DNA of 63,808 nt from Nitrospinaceae bacterium (GTDB lineage: Bacteria > Nitrospinota > Nitrospinia > Nitrospinales > JACRGP01). Below are positions 26,939-36,738 of this stretch, piece by piece; within the stretch, counting starts at the first letter, position 1; each line of letters opens with the position of its first letter. The DNA lies in assembly GCA_029261575.1 (NCBI GenBank), contig JAJDBD010000189.1, positions 1-63,808 of the forward strand, given 5' to 3'. The position numbers were made by a program, and so were the translations under genes. The notes under the pieces were generated by a model. It was not told the DNA's origin. It did no database searches and saw only the letters and a list, made by a program, of their open reading frames with translations.

Positions 26939-29800
26939 ATGACAACTCCAATCGATCGTCCTTCCCATTTACCGATTCATCATGTCGTCTTAGTCGACGC
27001 GTCGGGGTTCATCTTTCGTGCCTTCCATGGTATTCAAATTCTCACACGACCTGACGGAACACCGGTGAATGCCGTCTATGGCTTTATCACGATGCTCATG
27101 AAATTGCTGGATGATATGCAGCCCGATCATATCGCGATCATTTTCGATACCGCTCGCAAAACGTTTCGCAATGACATCGACCCATCATATAAGGCGAACC
27201 GCACCGAACCTCCAGACGAGTTAGTGCCTCAATTTGCCCTGGTAAGAGAGGCCACACAAGCGTTTAACCTAGATTGTATTGAGTTAGCTGGATTTGAAGC
27301 CGATGACCTCATCGCCACCTACACCAAGAAAGCCATCAATGAGGGAGCCGAAGTCACCATTGTGTCTTCGGATAAAGATCTGATGCAGTTGGTCTCAGAT
27401 CGCGTAACCATGTTCGATTCCTTCAAAAATCGTCGAATCGGCCCTAAACAAGTCCAAGACAAATTTGGCGTCTACCCTGAAAAAGTTGTGGACGTGCAAT
27501 CCTTAGCTGGCGATTCCACCGATAATGTACCTGGAGTCCCAGGCATTGGCATTAAAACCGCCGCACTACTGATTCAGGAATACGGGGACCTGGATACCCT
27601 TCTTGCACGCGCTTCCGAAATTAAGCAAAACAAGCGGCGCGAAAACCTCATTGAACATGCCGATAAAGCTCGCCTTTCCCGTGAACTCGTTCGCTTACGG
27701 GATGATGTCCCACTAGCCATTCCCCTGAACGAACTTGGACGTCGGCAACCTGACATGGTCCATTTAGAACAATTCCTAGCGGAACAAGGGTTCAAAACCA
27801 TTCTGTCACGAATTCAAAGCCGGCTCCCCAAGGAATCCTCCTCAGCATCATCCATTCCACAACCACCGAGCTCCACAACTCCAATCGACTCGGACAAGGC
27901 AGAGCCTACAAGTGCTCAAACTACCACCCCACCGCACTACGAATTGGTCCAAACAATTGACGCCTTGCAATTCTGGATCGATAAGGCGTTCAAACAAGGC
28001 CTTGTAGCGGTTGATACCGAAACAACCTCGCTCGACCAAACACGAGCCGAACTGGTTGGCATCTCGCTCTCACTGCAGCAAGGAACTGCCTGCTATATCC
28101 CTGTAGGTCACGTGGCACCTGGAGCCGCTACGTCACTAGATCTATTGGAACAGGCCAATGCAGATACCGAACGACCTCCACAAATTCCTCTTCAAACCGC
28201 GCTAGACATGCTGAATCCTGTGCTGAGTGCTCCAAGTGTTTTGAAGGTTGGCCACAATATCAAATACGACATGGTGGTTTTGGCTCGCTATGGCCTTCAG
28301 GTTTCTCCTGTCGATGACACCATGTTGCTTTCCTATGTTCTTGAAGGCGGCAAACATGGCCATGGTATGGATGACCTGGCAGACTTGTACCTCGGACATT
28401 CGACGATCAAATATAAAGAAGTCACTGGTACCGGAAAATCCCAAATTACCTTTGACCAGGTTCCATTAGAGAAAGCCTTGGATTACGCGGCGGAAGACGC
28501 GGAAGTTACCTGGCGCTTGCACCAGAATCTCAAGCCACGCCTACGGGAAGAACATTTGACCACAGCGTATGAAACGCTAGAACGTCCTTTGATTCCGGTA
28601 CTCGCGGCCATGGAACAAAAAGGCATCAAAGTCGACATGGCCCAACTCAAACAGGTTTCCCAAGAATTTTCTCAACGACTTCTGACCTTGGAACAAGAGA
28701 TTCATCGACTGGCAGGAAAAACCTTCAATGTCGGTTCGCCCAAACAATTAGGCGAAGTGCTCTTTGATGACCTCAAATTGGAAGGCGGTAAAAAAGGTAA
28801 AGCTGGAAGCTACGCGACAGGAGTCGATGTCTTAGAATCCTTAGCCACGCAAGGGCATGAATTACCGGAGAAAGTCTTGGAGTGGCGGCATTTAGACAAA
28901 CTTCGCAGCACCTATGCTGAAGCCCTCATTCACCAGATCAACCCACAGACCAATAGGGTACATACCTCTTATGCCATGGCCTCAGCTGCGACGGGACGCC
29001 TGTCCTCAACCGACCCCAATCTCCAAAACATTCCTATTCGCACGGAAGAAGGTCGGAAAATTCGTTGTGCCTTTGTGGCAGAACCCGGGAATACCATTTT
29101 ATCATTAGATTACTCCCAGATCGAATTGCGGCTCTTAGCTCACGTCGCAAATATTGACGTCCTAAAACAAGCGTTTAGGGAAGGACAAGACATCCATGCC
29201 CTCACCGCCAGCCAGGTATTCGACATTCCGTTGGAAAATATGGATTCAGGAATTCGTCGTAAGGCCAAGGCGATCAATTTTGGCATTATCTATGGCATAA
29301 GCGCATTTGGGCTAGCCAGACAATTAAAGATTGAACAATCAGAAGCGTCCTCTTATATTAAGTCCTATTTCGAGCGTTACCCTGGCATCCATGACTACAT
29401 GGAGCGCACGAAACAATTTTGTCGCGAACACGGGTACGTGCAAACCCTCTTTGGTCGTAGGTGCCACGTACCTGCTATCCACGACACCAATCCAGCGCGA
29501 CGAAATTTTTCTGAACGCGCTGCGATTAATGCCCCGCTTCAAGGCACGGCAGCCGATATTTTGAAACGCGCCATGGTCCGGGTTCCAGAGGCGTTGAAAC
29601 ACCAAGGCTTAACCGATAAGGCCTTCATGTTAATGACCGTGCACGATGAGTTGATCTTCGAAGTCCAAGGATCGGCACTGAAAGAGACCGCCCAGGTCAT
29701 CAAGCAAGTCATGGAATCGGCCACATTGCCAGCACTACAGCTAGCCATTCCCCTCACCGTTGATGTCGGCCATGGCCCATCCTGGGATGACGCACATTGA
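26939..29800 (+). CDS. polA: DNA polymerase I
   Basis: A 953-residue protein with three domains. The 5'-3' exonuclease (about 1-300) has FEADDLIATY and SLAGDSTDNVPGVPGIGIK. The 3'-5' exonuclease (about 340-540) keeps DTET, GHNIKYDMVVL and YAAEDAEVTW, so proofreading looks intact. The polymerase (about 560-953) has LSLDYSQIELRLLAHV, RRKAKAINFGIIYG and VHDELIFE. It fills gaps and removes RNA primers in replication and repair. It is followed after 41 nt by a small membrane gene and then by exonuclease III, so repair genes are grouped. Confidence 0.97.
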   Translation: MTTPIDRPSHLPIHHVVLVDASGFIFRAFHGIQILTRPDGTPVNAVYGFITMLMKLLDDMQPDHIAIIFDTARKTFRNDIDPSYKANRTEPPDELVPQFALVREATQAFNLDCIELAGFEADDLIATYTKKAINEGAEVTIVSSDKDLMQLVSDRVTMFDSFKNRRIGPKQVQDKFGVYPEKVVDVQSLAGDSTDNVPGVPGIGIKTAALLIQEYGDLDTLLARASEIKQNKRRENLIEHADKARLSRELVRLRDDVPLAIPLNELGRRQPDMVHLEQFLAEQGFKTILSRIQSRLPKESSSASSIPQPPSSTTPIDSDKAEPTSAQTTTPPHYELVQTIDALQFWIDKAFKQGLVAVDTETTSLDQTRAELVGISLSLQQGTACYIPVGHVAPGAATSLDLLEQANADTERPPQIPLQTALDMLNPVLSAPSVLKVGHNIKYDMVVLARYGLQVSPVDDTMLLSYVLEGGKHGHGMDDLADLYLGHSTIKYKEVTGTGKSQITFDQVPLEKALDYAAEDAEVTWRLHQNLKPRLREEHLTTAYETLERPLIPVLAAMEQKGIKVDMAQLKQVSQEFSQRLLTLEQEIHRLAGKTFNVGSPKQLGEVLFDDLKLEGGKKGKAGSYATGVDVLESLATQGHELPEKVLEWRHLDKLRSTYAEALIHQINPQTNRVHTSYAMASAATGRLSSTDPNLQNIPIRTEEGRKIRCAFVAEPGNTILSLDYSQIELRLLAHVANIDVLKQAFREGQDIHALTASQVFDIPLENMDSGIRRKAKAINFGIIYGISAFGLARQLKIEQSEASSYIKSYFERYPGIHDYMERTKQFCREHGYVQTLFGRRCHVPAIHDTNPARRNFSERAAINAPLQGTAADILKRAMVRVPEALKHQGLTDKAFMLMTVHDELIFEVQGSALKETAQVIKQVMESATLPALQLAIPLTVDVGHGPSWDDAH

Positions 29801-29841
29801 AGAATTTAAATAGAGAGTAAGAGAAAGGAAGACAACGAATA

Positions 29842-30132
29842 ATGGAAATACCGACGTATGGGGAATTATTGAAACTCATGTGGTTTCTGGTCTGGCGGCA
29901 TGTCATCATTCTCATGTTTGTGAGCATGACCATCGGTTGGGCCATTCCTGTCATCTTCAACAGCACGGTTTCCGAAGACTCTCAATATTTGTTAGAAGTC
30001 GGTATTTATAGCGTGTTGTTTTTTGGGATTACCCCATTCATTTTAAAAACTCTGTTTCAAAAACAATTTCAAGGCTTTCAAGTTATTTTTCAGCGCGACA
30101 CTGAATCATCACCATCTTCCTTGTCATCATAA
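29842..30132 (+). CDS. Small membrane protein, 96 residues
   Basis: It has two predicted membrane helices: HVIILMFVSMTIGWAIPVIF (about residues 20-39) and VGIYSVLFFGITPFILKTLF (about 53-72). The C-terminus is a Ser-rich cytoplasmic tail. The ATG is preceded by AGGAAGACAACGA. It lies between polA and xth on the same strand with short gaps, so it is probably co-transcribed. Family not recognised and no functional motif visible. Confidence 0.7.
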   Translation: MEIPTYGELLKLMWFLVWRHVIILMFVSMTIGWAIPVIFNSTVSEDSQYLLEVGIYSVLFFGITPFILKTLFQKQFQGFQVIFQRDTESSPSSLSS

Positions 30133-30160
30133 CTATTCTCAACACTCGATAAGTCTGCCC

Positions 30161-30934
30161 ATGAAAATTTCCACCTGGAACGTTAATTCCATTAAAGTCA
30201 GAATTCCTCACTTGATGGAATGGGTCAAACAAGCAGACCCTGATGTTGTCCTCTTACAGGAGCTCAAAGCCACTGAGGACCAATTTCCCAGAATGGCCAT
30301 CGAAGAGCTCGGATACAACATGGCCGTCGTTGGCCAAAAAACCTACAATGGCGTCGCAATCCTCGCCAAGAAGCCTATTGATGTCGAACAGACCGCATTA
30401 CCCGGTGATCCCTCTGACGAACAAGCTCGGTATGTGGAAGCCGTCATAGGCAACGTTCGAATCGCCTCTCTTTATTTACCAAATGGAAATCCAATAGACA
30501 CTGAAAAATTTCCCTATAAGCTCAAATGGATGGATCGACTCATCGCCCATGCCCGCGCTCTGTTGGCCTTAGAGGAAACGGTTGTATTGGCTGGGGATTT
30601 TAATATCTGCCCAACTGACGATGATGTGCATGATCCCAAAGGATTTAGCGACGATGCCCTCTGCCGACCGGAATCTCGCGCACGTTTTCGAGAACTCTGC
30701 CACTTAGGTTACACCGACGCTCTTCGAGCCCTTCATCCTGAACTCGGACTCTATACCTACTGGGATTACCAAGCGGGCAGATGGAACCGAGACGAAGGCC
30801 TACGCATTGATCATCTCATGCTCTCCCCTCAAGCCACCGATCGATTAATCACGGCTGATGTTGATCGAACCCCCCGCGGAATGGAGAAACCCTCAGACCA
30901 TACCCCCGTCTGGTGTGAACTACAATCAGCATAA
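30161..30934 (+). CDS. xthA: Exodeoxyribonuclease III
   Basis: A 257-residue member of the exonuclease/endonuclease/phosphatase fold. It has WNVNSIKVRI, the metal-binding Glu in LLQELKATEDQFP, GDFNICPTDDDVHDP with catalytic Asp and Asn, and the late RIDHLMLSP and PSDHTPVWCEL with the catalytic Asp-His. It cleaves DNA at abasic sites and removes 3' blocks in base excision repair. Length is normal. It lies 28 nt after the small membrane gene and downstream of polA, matching a joint role in repair. Confidence 0.95.
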   Translation: MKISTWNVNSIKVRIPHLMEWVKQADPDVVLLQELKATEDQFPRMAIEELGYNMAVVGQKTYNGVAILAKKPIDVEQTALPGDPSDEQARYVEAVIGNVRIASLYLPNGNPIDTEKFPYKLKWMDRLIAHARALLALEETVVLAGDFNICPTDDDVHDPKGFSDDALCRPESRARFRELCHLGYTDALRALHPELGLYTYWDYQAGRWNRDEGLRIDHLMLSPQATDRLITADVDRTPRGMEKPSDHTPVWCELQSA

Positions 30935-31084
30935 CTCATTCGTTTTTCAGAATTGTCAGAGAAATACGACAACAATCAATTGCGGTGGATGAAAAAATTC
31001 TTCTTCATCATTGGCAACGGCTCCCAAATGATCTATTCTTTAAGGTAACCTAATTTTTTTGACCTGATTTTTTCATCTCTTATT

Positions 31085-32503
31085 ATGGACTCTATTAAAT
31101 TCGGAACTTCAGGATGGCGAGCTATTGTAGCGGAGGACTTTACCGTTCAGAATGTACGCATAGTCTGCCAAGGCATTGCTCAATACCTCCGTCAGCAAAA
31201 AATCGGCCAGCAGGGGATGCTGATTGGCTATGATGCACGGTTTTTAGGAGAACGATTTGCGAAGGTGGTGGCAGAAGTCATGGCTGGCCATGGGATCCCT
31301 TGCTTACTCTGTGATCGAGACACACCAACTCCAACGATTTCTTACCACGTGATCAATCGAAAATTGGCGGGTGGAATTAATATCTCAGCCAGCCACAATC
31401 CCCCTGAGTGGAATGGCATAAAATTTACCCCAGACTGGGGAGGGCCAGCATTGCCTGAAACGACCAAAGCCATTGAACTTCGAATTTTGCCACTCTTGCA
31501 TGGCGAGCACCTCAAATGGTCACCCTGGGAACGCGCACAAAGTGACGGCATGGTGCGATATTTTGACCCTCAACCAGATTATCTCAGGGCATTAGAAAAA
31601 CTTGTTGACCGAGATCGCATTCGTAACGGGCGCATTCGCGTCATTTTCGACCCCCTCTTTGGCACCACACGAAATTATCTCGACGAGTTTCTTCGAGGAG
31701 CCGGTGCGAAGATGGCCATCTTGCATCATTGGCGGGACCCCTATTTTGGAGGCTTTCGGCCCGAACCAACAGACGAAACATTGCAAGAATTAAAAGACAC
31801 GGTCATCAAAGAAGGCGCGCATCTTGGGCTGGCCACCGATGGAGATGGTGATCGGTTTGGAGTCGTAGACGCAGACGGCACATTTATTCAAGCCAATCTG
31901 ATCTTGGCCGTACTCTTAGACTATTTGATAAAAAGTCGACAATGGACAGGAGCCGTCGCTCGCTCCGTGGCCACCACCCATCTGATCGATGCCGTGGCGG
32001 CGCACCATGGTTTGTCCGTGCATGAAACACCGGTGGGATTTAAATTTATTGGAGAGCTATTGGCCAAAGGGGAAATTGTCTTCGGGGGTGAAGAAAGTGC
32101 AGGCTTGTCCATCAAAGGCCATGTGCCAGAAAAAGATGGGATTCTAGCTGGGGCACTGGTGGCAGAAATGGTGGCCTTTACCGGAAAGACCATTCAAGCC
32201 TTATTGAAGGATCTCTTCGAGAGAGTGGGAATGCTCCATTCTACTCGACAAGATCTCACAATCAGCGAGCACATGCAGGAACAAGTCAAAAGTGTGATTG
32301 AGCGACCTCCTACGACATTTGCCGGAGCCGAAGCGACTCAGGTGAATAAATTAGACGGCTGCAAATGGCTGCTCCCAGATGGGAGCTGGTATCTTATTCG
32401 CCCATCCGGAACTGAGCCCATCGTCCGCTGCTATGGCGAAGCCAAGACTCCCGAACGGCTGGAAGAAATCATGCAAGCCGGCCGAGAACTCCTTAAAAAG
32501 TAA
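31085..32503 (+). CDS. Phosphoglucomutase/phosphomannomutase
   Basis: A 472-residue alpha-D-phosphohexomutase. The four active-site blocks are present: the phosphoserine loop NISASHNPPEWNGIKF, the metal loop ATDGDGDRFG, the sugar loop GGEESAGLSI and the phosphate loop RPSGTEPIVRCYGEAK. It interconverts sugar 1- and 6-phosphates, feeding glycogen or cell-envelope sugar nucleotides, possibly with ugd in this window. Length and block order are those of the PGM/PMM family; glucose versus mannose preference cannot be told from the motif. A 150-nt gap separates it from xthA, so it likely has its own promoter. Confidence 0.93.
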   Translation: MDSIKFGTSGWRAIVAEDFTVQNVRIVCQGIAQYLRQQKIGQQGMLIGYDARFLGERFAKVVAEVMAGHGIPCLLCDRDTPTPTISYHVINRKLAGGINISASHNPPEWNGIKFTPDWGGPALPETTKAIELRILPLLHGEHLKWSPWERAQSDGMVRYFDPQPDYLRALEKLVDRDRIRNGRIRVIFDPLFGTTRNYLDEFLRGAGAKMAILHHWRDPYFGGFRPEPTDETLQELKDTVIKEGAHLGLATDGDGDRFGVVDADGTFIQANLILAVLLDYLIKSRQWTGAVARSVATTHLIDAVAAHHGLSVHETPVGFKFIGELLAKGEIVFGGEESAGLSIKGHVPEKDGILAGALVAEMVAFTGKTIQALLKDLFERVGMLHSTRQDLTISEHMQEQVKSVIERPPTTFAGAEATQVNKLDGCKWLLPDGSWYLIRPSGTEPIVRCYGEAKTPERLEEIMQAGRELLKK

Positions 32504-32568
32504 ATACATCGTCCAACCTCAACTCAATAAGATTCGGACTCAGAAGAACATTCTATCGTCATCGAAAA

Positions 32569-35500
32569 CTAGCGAGCGTTTCGAAGTATTGCAGTTTCCC
32601 CTGCCTGAATGGGTGTAGGCTGTACAATTGGCACCTGGCATTCATTGACGAGTTGACTCACACGCTTCTCGTAGATCTGTCGGTTATCCGAAAAATCTGC
32701 GGCGATGAGCTTAATTGAGTCATTAAGGCTCAGGCTCCCCAATGATCCTTCAAGAGACCCGTTTCTAAGATTCGGAAATGAGGCGATCTCCAGATCATTC
32801 AAAAAGACTTCCAACTTTGCAATACCCCCAAAGTCATCCCAAAATCCTGCCCGGAGTTGATCAACGGAACATGTGGATGAGGCAATAGCCAAATCGAGGG
32901 TTGGGTGGTACCAATCATGATTGTAGCCATATGGGTCATCCGTATCCCTTGGCATATGATTATCAATCCATTGCCCTAGCTCGTATACCCATTTCGCAAT
33001 CGGACCGTTGTCTTGGTCGCAAAGCGCAGGAGCAGTGGCATGAATAGCACCAAACTTATAACCCCAAACTTCATTCGCATAATCAGGCTGATATTTGGCT
33101 AAATTATTATTTCTTCCATCAGTTCGCTCACCACGAGCAGCCCAGAATGCGGGACTCCCTAAGGCACCAAGCTTGCTGTTGGCATAATTCCGTGATTTCA
33201 TTTTGTTATACGCATCGCCTTCATCAACATAACTGAGCGCTTGAAGTGCGTCGGTGTTGTCGGATTGATTGGAATTGTGGCAACTGCTGCAATATTGATC
33301 AAACTTTGGCCAAATGTTAGTCCTCCATTCCGGGATCTTCTTCGTAGGACGATTTGAGGTTTTGACAACCGGCCCACATTGATTATTGTATGTCACGTGG
33401 GTCGTTTGATTCACCATATTCAATGGTGGTTGCTGATCCGCAATTTTGCCGCGAAATGCGATGGCCTTTCCAGGTTCATGTTGATGGCACCCACCACAGT
33501 CAGTTCGTGTCTCCCGTGGATGAAGGCTATGCCAACTTCGGACATCCGTCAGCCGTAATCCATATTTTTTGTCCAGCAGATGAAATTCAAATGGTTCATT
33601 AGCCGGAATAATGGCTTGGAACGATTGGTCTGCTTGCTGACGAATATCATAGACCCCGAGCAAGCGGGCAGCTTCCTTTTGTCCATTCCCGTCTGTCTTG
33701 TACCCAGGTTTAAATCCTGCCGACATATTGGTCTTATTACTGGTGAGATTAATCGAAATACCAAGAACATGATCAGGACTCAACGGCTCACAAAAGTCAT
33801 TTGGGTTTTGGACATATGTGAGTCCATCCGTATTATTGACGATTAGATCATTTTCTTGATTCACGTTGGTATGCGCCTTGTTTGGGCTATACGGCGTTTG
33901 CCCACCTGAGCCAAGCCAGCAATCAAACGGTTTACGATCGGTATTGTAGAGGGCGGATGTTCCAACCTGCGCATGTGGCAGACCTGCTTCAATGGTTGTG
34001 GCCGGATCGATATGCGAAGGCGTGAATTGTTGTTGCGGATCCCCTGTCCGATCTTGCCAATTGAGAATAGGCACAGGCCATACTAACGTGTATTGATTGG
34101 AGCTATCGTCCACAACAATTCGTAAACCTTGCTCTTGCGCCACATTCACCTGATCTAGAGGATGAAATAAATCCAAATTAGGACGATAGGCAATATAGGA
34201 ATGATAGATGTCCTTGTTTCCTTCAGGATCATTTAAGCGACCATTCGCACTGGTCGGACTATAAGCCATATACAGTTCATCTGGATGGCCACACCGTGGC
34301 GTCGTCATCTTTCCGATATATTCTCCTCCAACTTTTCCAGATGGATAATCATTGGAATTGACTCCATTAGTTATTTTGAATGATCCGACCTGCTGCGGAA
34401 GAATACCCCAGGAAGTATTCTTATCGTAGGTATTGAGGCCAAGCTGGGAAAGGTCTTGAGCCCACAAGGACCCAAACCCTTCGTTATTGGCATTGTAATA
34501 TCGCGTCACCACAAAGTAGTCACCAGGGTTAGACCCTTTTGTTTTGACACAAAAACTTCCTAAATGAAACAGCTCGGGATTGGTGCCATAGCCAATCATA
34601 GGGAACCAACGCCCTACAGAATCACTCCCTTGAATATGCCAGTTTCGTGCAGCCGCTGTTGAGGATTGATAGGAAAATGCCACGCCGTTTCGGAGCGGCG
34701 TCGGACTCAACACCGAAGTGGTCGTGTAATAGTGAAATTGTCTGGAATTCTGAAGCGTGCCATTAGACGCCAGATCTGCCATGTGTAGGTTAAAATTGTG
34801 ATTTGCATGGCCAATCGCCATCTCTTTGTTAGAGTTTTTGACTCGTCGTTCATCACTGGCATAGACAAGTTGAAGACCAGTAGCCGTACGCATTTCCGTT
34901 GCATGCATATAGACCGTCCCCCAATCATTAGGGGCCGTGTCGTTGGCCAATGTCTGGTTCATGGCATCCTTGTATTTATCTGCATCCGTTTGCTTGCCTT
35001 GCCCATCATATTCTCGGAAGGTGAGTCGTTGAACGGAGAGATTCGCAGGGTCTTCATTATTGTTGGCTAACAATAGCGTCAGATCCATTGCATACAGATC
35101 GGCCCCTTTCAAAGGCAATCGGTTCAGACTGAAACTAAAACTTGACTCAAACGTCGTGTCATGAAAATACGAAAAATAAATTTTGGTGCCATCTTCCGAC
35201 ACATTCGGCTCTACCACCGATCCCTTATCAAGTTCACCCGTTGGCGTATCAATCAATCCGTTTTGTTGATGTTCATGCAAGGGAAACAGTTTTTTGACTT
35301 CTCCTGAGGGCAGCACAATCCACAGATGGTTATCTCGGTCAGGATTATTGGCAGATAACACATCAGTCCCAATATGATATTTCCCCTTCAGGCCACCCCC
35401 GCTCGGTTCCTCATATATATTCGCAGCCACAAATACCACGGGATAGGGGGGCAGAAAATACCGATCATCCCCCTGATGATTGGCCTCTGTTTCCCAGACT

Positions 35501-35601
35501 TGCGCGAACACAGAATGGAGGCTCCAAGGCCCAACAAACATCACAAAGCATAACGGTGCAAAAAGGAATAATCTGAGGACCGATGGCTTAATGTGGTTCA
35601 T
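32569..35601 (-). CDS. HzsA-related secreted dihaem c-type protein
   Basis: A 1010-residue protein. The start at 35601 (MNHIKPSVLRLFLFAPLCFV) gives a clear signal peptide and has GAAGGA before it; the frame is open 28 codons further up. The N-terminal 650 residues look like a beta-propeller (ANIYEEPSGGG, VSEDGTKIYFSYFHD). Two CxxCH haem sites follow: CGGCHQHEPG (about residue 701) and CSSCHNSN (about 770). The plan matches proteins related to hydrazine synthase alpha (propeller, middle domain and c-type haems) found outside anammox bacteria. The substrate is unknown, and no HzsB/C gene is nearby. Periplasmic redox role inferred. Confidence 0.8.
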   Translation of the reverse strand: MNHIKPSVLRLFLFAPLCFVMFVGPWSLHSVFAQVWETEANHQGDDRYFLPPYPVVFVAANIYEEPSGGGLKGKYHIGTDVLSANNPDRDNHLWIVLPSGEVKKLFPLHEHQQNGLIDTPTGELDKGSVVEPNVSEDGTKIYFSYFHDTTFESSFSFSLNRLPLKGADLYAMDLTLLLANNNEDPANLSVQRLTFREYDGQGKQTDADKYKDAMNQTLANDTAPNDWGTVYMHATEMRTATGLQLVYASDERRVKNSNKEMAIGHANHNFNLHMADLASNGTLQNSRQFHYYTTTSVLSPTPLRNGVAFSYQSSTAAARNWHIQGSDSVGRWFPMIGYGTNPELFHLGSFCVKTKGSNPGDYFVVTRYYNANNEGFGSLWAQDLSQLGLNTYDKNTSWGILPQQVGSFKITNGVNSNDYPSGKVGGEYIGKMTTPRCGHPDELYMAYSPTSANGRLNDPEGNKDIYHSYIAYRPNLDLFHPLDQVNVAQEQGLRIVVDDSSNQYTLVWPVPILNWQDRTGDPQQQFTPSHIDPATTIEAGLPHAQVGTSALYNTDRKPFDCWLGSGGQTPYSPNKAHTNVNQENDLIVNNTDGLTYVQNPNDFCEPLSPDHVLGISINLTSNKTNMSAGFKPGYKTDGNGQKEAARLLGVYDIRQQADQSFQAIIPANEPFEFHLLDKKYGLRLTDVRSWHSLHPRETRTDCGGCHQHEPGKAIAFRGKIADQQPPLNMVNQTTHVTYNNQCGPVVKTSNRPTKKIPEWRTNIWPKFDQYCSSCHNSNQSDNTDALQALSYVDEGDAYNKMKSRNYANSKLGALGSPAFWAARGERTDGRNNNLAKYQPDYANEVWGYKFGAIHATAPALCDQDNGPIAKWVYELGQWIDNHMPRDTDDPYGYNHDWYHPTLDLAIASSTCSVDQLRAGFWDDFGGIAKLEVFLNDLEIASFPNLRNGSLEGSLGSLSLNDSIKLIAADFSDNRQIYEKRVSQLVNECQVPIVQPTPIQAGETAILRNAR

Positions 35602-36078
35602 ACACATTCCTTCAAATTTAAGGTGAGAGGAAATCTGCTCAAGAAACAACATTTCGGCTTGTGGGTGAAAGATCGGACGAAACAAGAAAAAATTAATGAA
35701 GGCGAGCTACTCCCTTTACCCTCAGGTGAAAAAATATCTTGCAAAGAACGTGCACCTGGAATATTTCCTCTTTACAGGATAGAAAAAATACAATTGTCCG
35801 GCTTTAGGGAAGAAATTTGAGGAATGAAAATTCTAGAGATTAAACTGAAAAGAATGAGTACATGAAGGCCTTGGCCTACACTTTTTAGGGGACTGCTAAA
35901 GAATTAGAGAGCTTTACTACGCTTTTTTATTCGGTACAAGTTATTCCTCTACCACATTGTTTTCTCAAGAATTCCCTACTCCCAGAAAAAGACTTTGCAA
36001 GGAACATCGCGGGTGGGAAGAGAACCCACCCGCAAAAGAATATTGAGATAGGGGAGAAATGACCTAAAAATGAAGATC
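35602..36078. other. Intergenic region of 477 nt
   Basis: It holds the promoter of the minus-strand dihaem gene on its left and the terminator of the HPF/RaiA-like gene on its right (36009-36033). I see no credible gene in it; a 75-codon plus-strand frame at 35593 lacks a ribosome-binding site. It is AT-rich without repeats. Confidence 0.3.
36009..36033 (-). terminator. Hairpin terminator of the HPF/RaiA-like gene
   Basis: GCGGGTGGG pairs perfectly with CCCACCCGC over a seven-base loop, 46 nt beyond the stop of the minus-strand gene at 36079. The T-run after it is weak. Confidence 0.65.
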
Positions 36079-36456
36079 TTAGGCTACCGATAACGCCTCG
36101 ACCTTCAAAGCTTTTTTGCCAGCTGCTTTAGCCGCACGGGCTATTCGCTTTTCTTCAATCTTTTCCAGTTCGTGATCGATGGCCTGAAAGGCGGCACGGA
36201 TGGCTTCTTCGAACGTTTTGGATTCTTTTCTTGCTGTCACCGTCCGTTTAGGAGGCAGGGTAATGACGACTAAGGCTTCAGCGTTGTCAGCGCCCTTTTT
36301 ATGATGGGCATTTTTAGTGAGGGTGACACGGGCATGGGTGGGACGAATAATTCCGGTTTCTAAGGCTTGAACTCGCCGTTCAATTTCGGTTTTCCAGCGT
36401 GGAGTCATACCAACATTTCGGCTTTCAATTTTAATATCCAGCGATTGTCCAGTCAT
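36079..36456 (-). CDS. HPF/RaiA-family ribosome-associated protein
   Basis: A 125-residue protein starting MTGQSLDIKIESRNVGMTPR, with the family's beta-alpha-beta pattern: IRPTHARVTLTKNAHHKKG, EALVVITLPPKRTVTARKES, then the helix TFEEAIRAAFQAIDHELEKI. The tail is rich in Lys and Ala, as in proteins binding rRNA. HPF/RaiA proteins bind the 30S subunit and lead to hibernating ribosomes in stress. The family normally has 95-190 residues; this is a short form. It has its own terminator and is divergent from msrB, with which it may share stress control. Confidence 0.8.
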   Translation of the reverse strand: MTGQSLDIKIESRNVGMTPRWKTEIERRVQALETGIIRPTHARVTLTKNAHHKKGADNAEALVVITLPPKRTVTARKESKTFEEAIRAAFQAIDHELEKIEEKRIARAAKAAGKKALKVEALSVA

Positions 36457-36604
36457 AACAACACAACTCCTTCCGTCACTGATGTGGCTAATACCTGATC
36501 GGAACAGGGTTTTCTCTTGTATGGGATTACTGTTTTTTGGGGAGAATACCTCCTCTTTTTAGATTATTTGATACACTTATATTGTAAAAATTATTCCAAC
36601 TTGC

Positions 36605-36620
36605 GTCAAAGGATTTTGAC
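36605..36620. promoter_or_regulatory. Palindrome GTCAAA-GGAT-TTTGAC overlapping a TTGACA box upstream of msrB
   Basis: GTCAAA and TTTGAC form a perfect 6-4-6 inverted repeat. The right arm overlaps TTGACA at 36616-36621, a good -35 sequence; TATGAA at 36637-36642 is a weak -10 at 15 bp. It lies between divergent hpf-like and msrB genes and would be placed to repress msrB. Regulator unknown. Confidence 0.4.
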
Positions 36621-36738
36621 ATATTTCCGTAATAATTATGAACTTTGGTAGACTGATCGTGTAGGTCAAATTGAGAATACACATAGGGTCAATTCTGATG
36701 AATTGACCGATCTACAACAAGCTAAAAGGAGGCCAATC

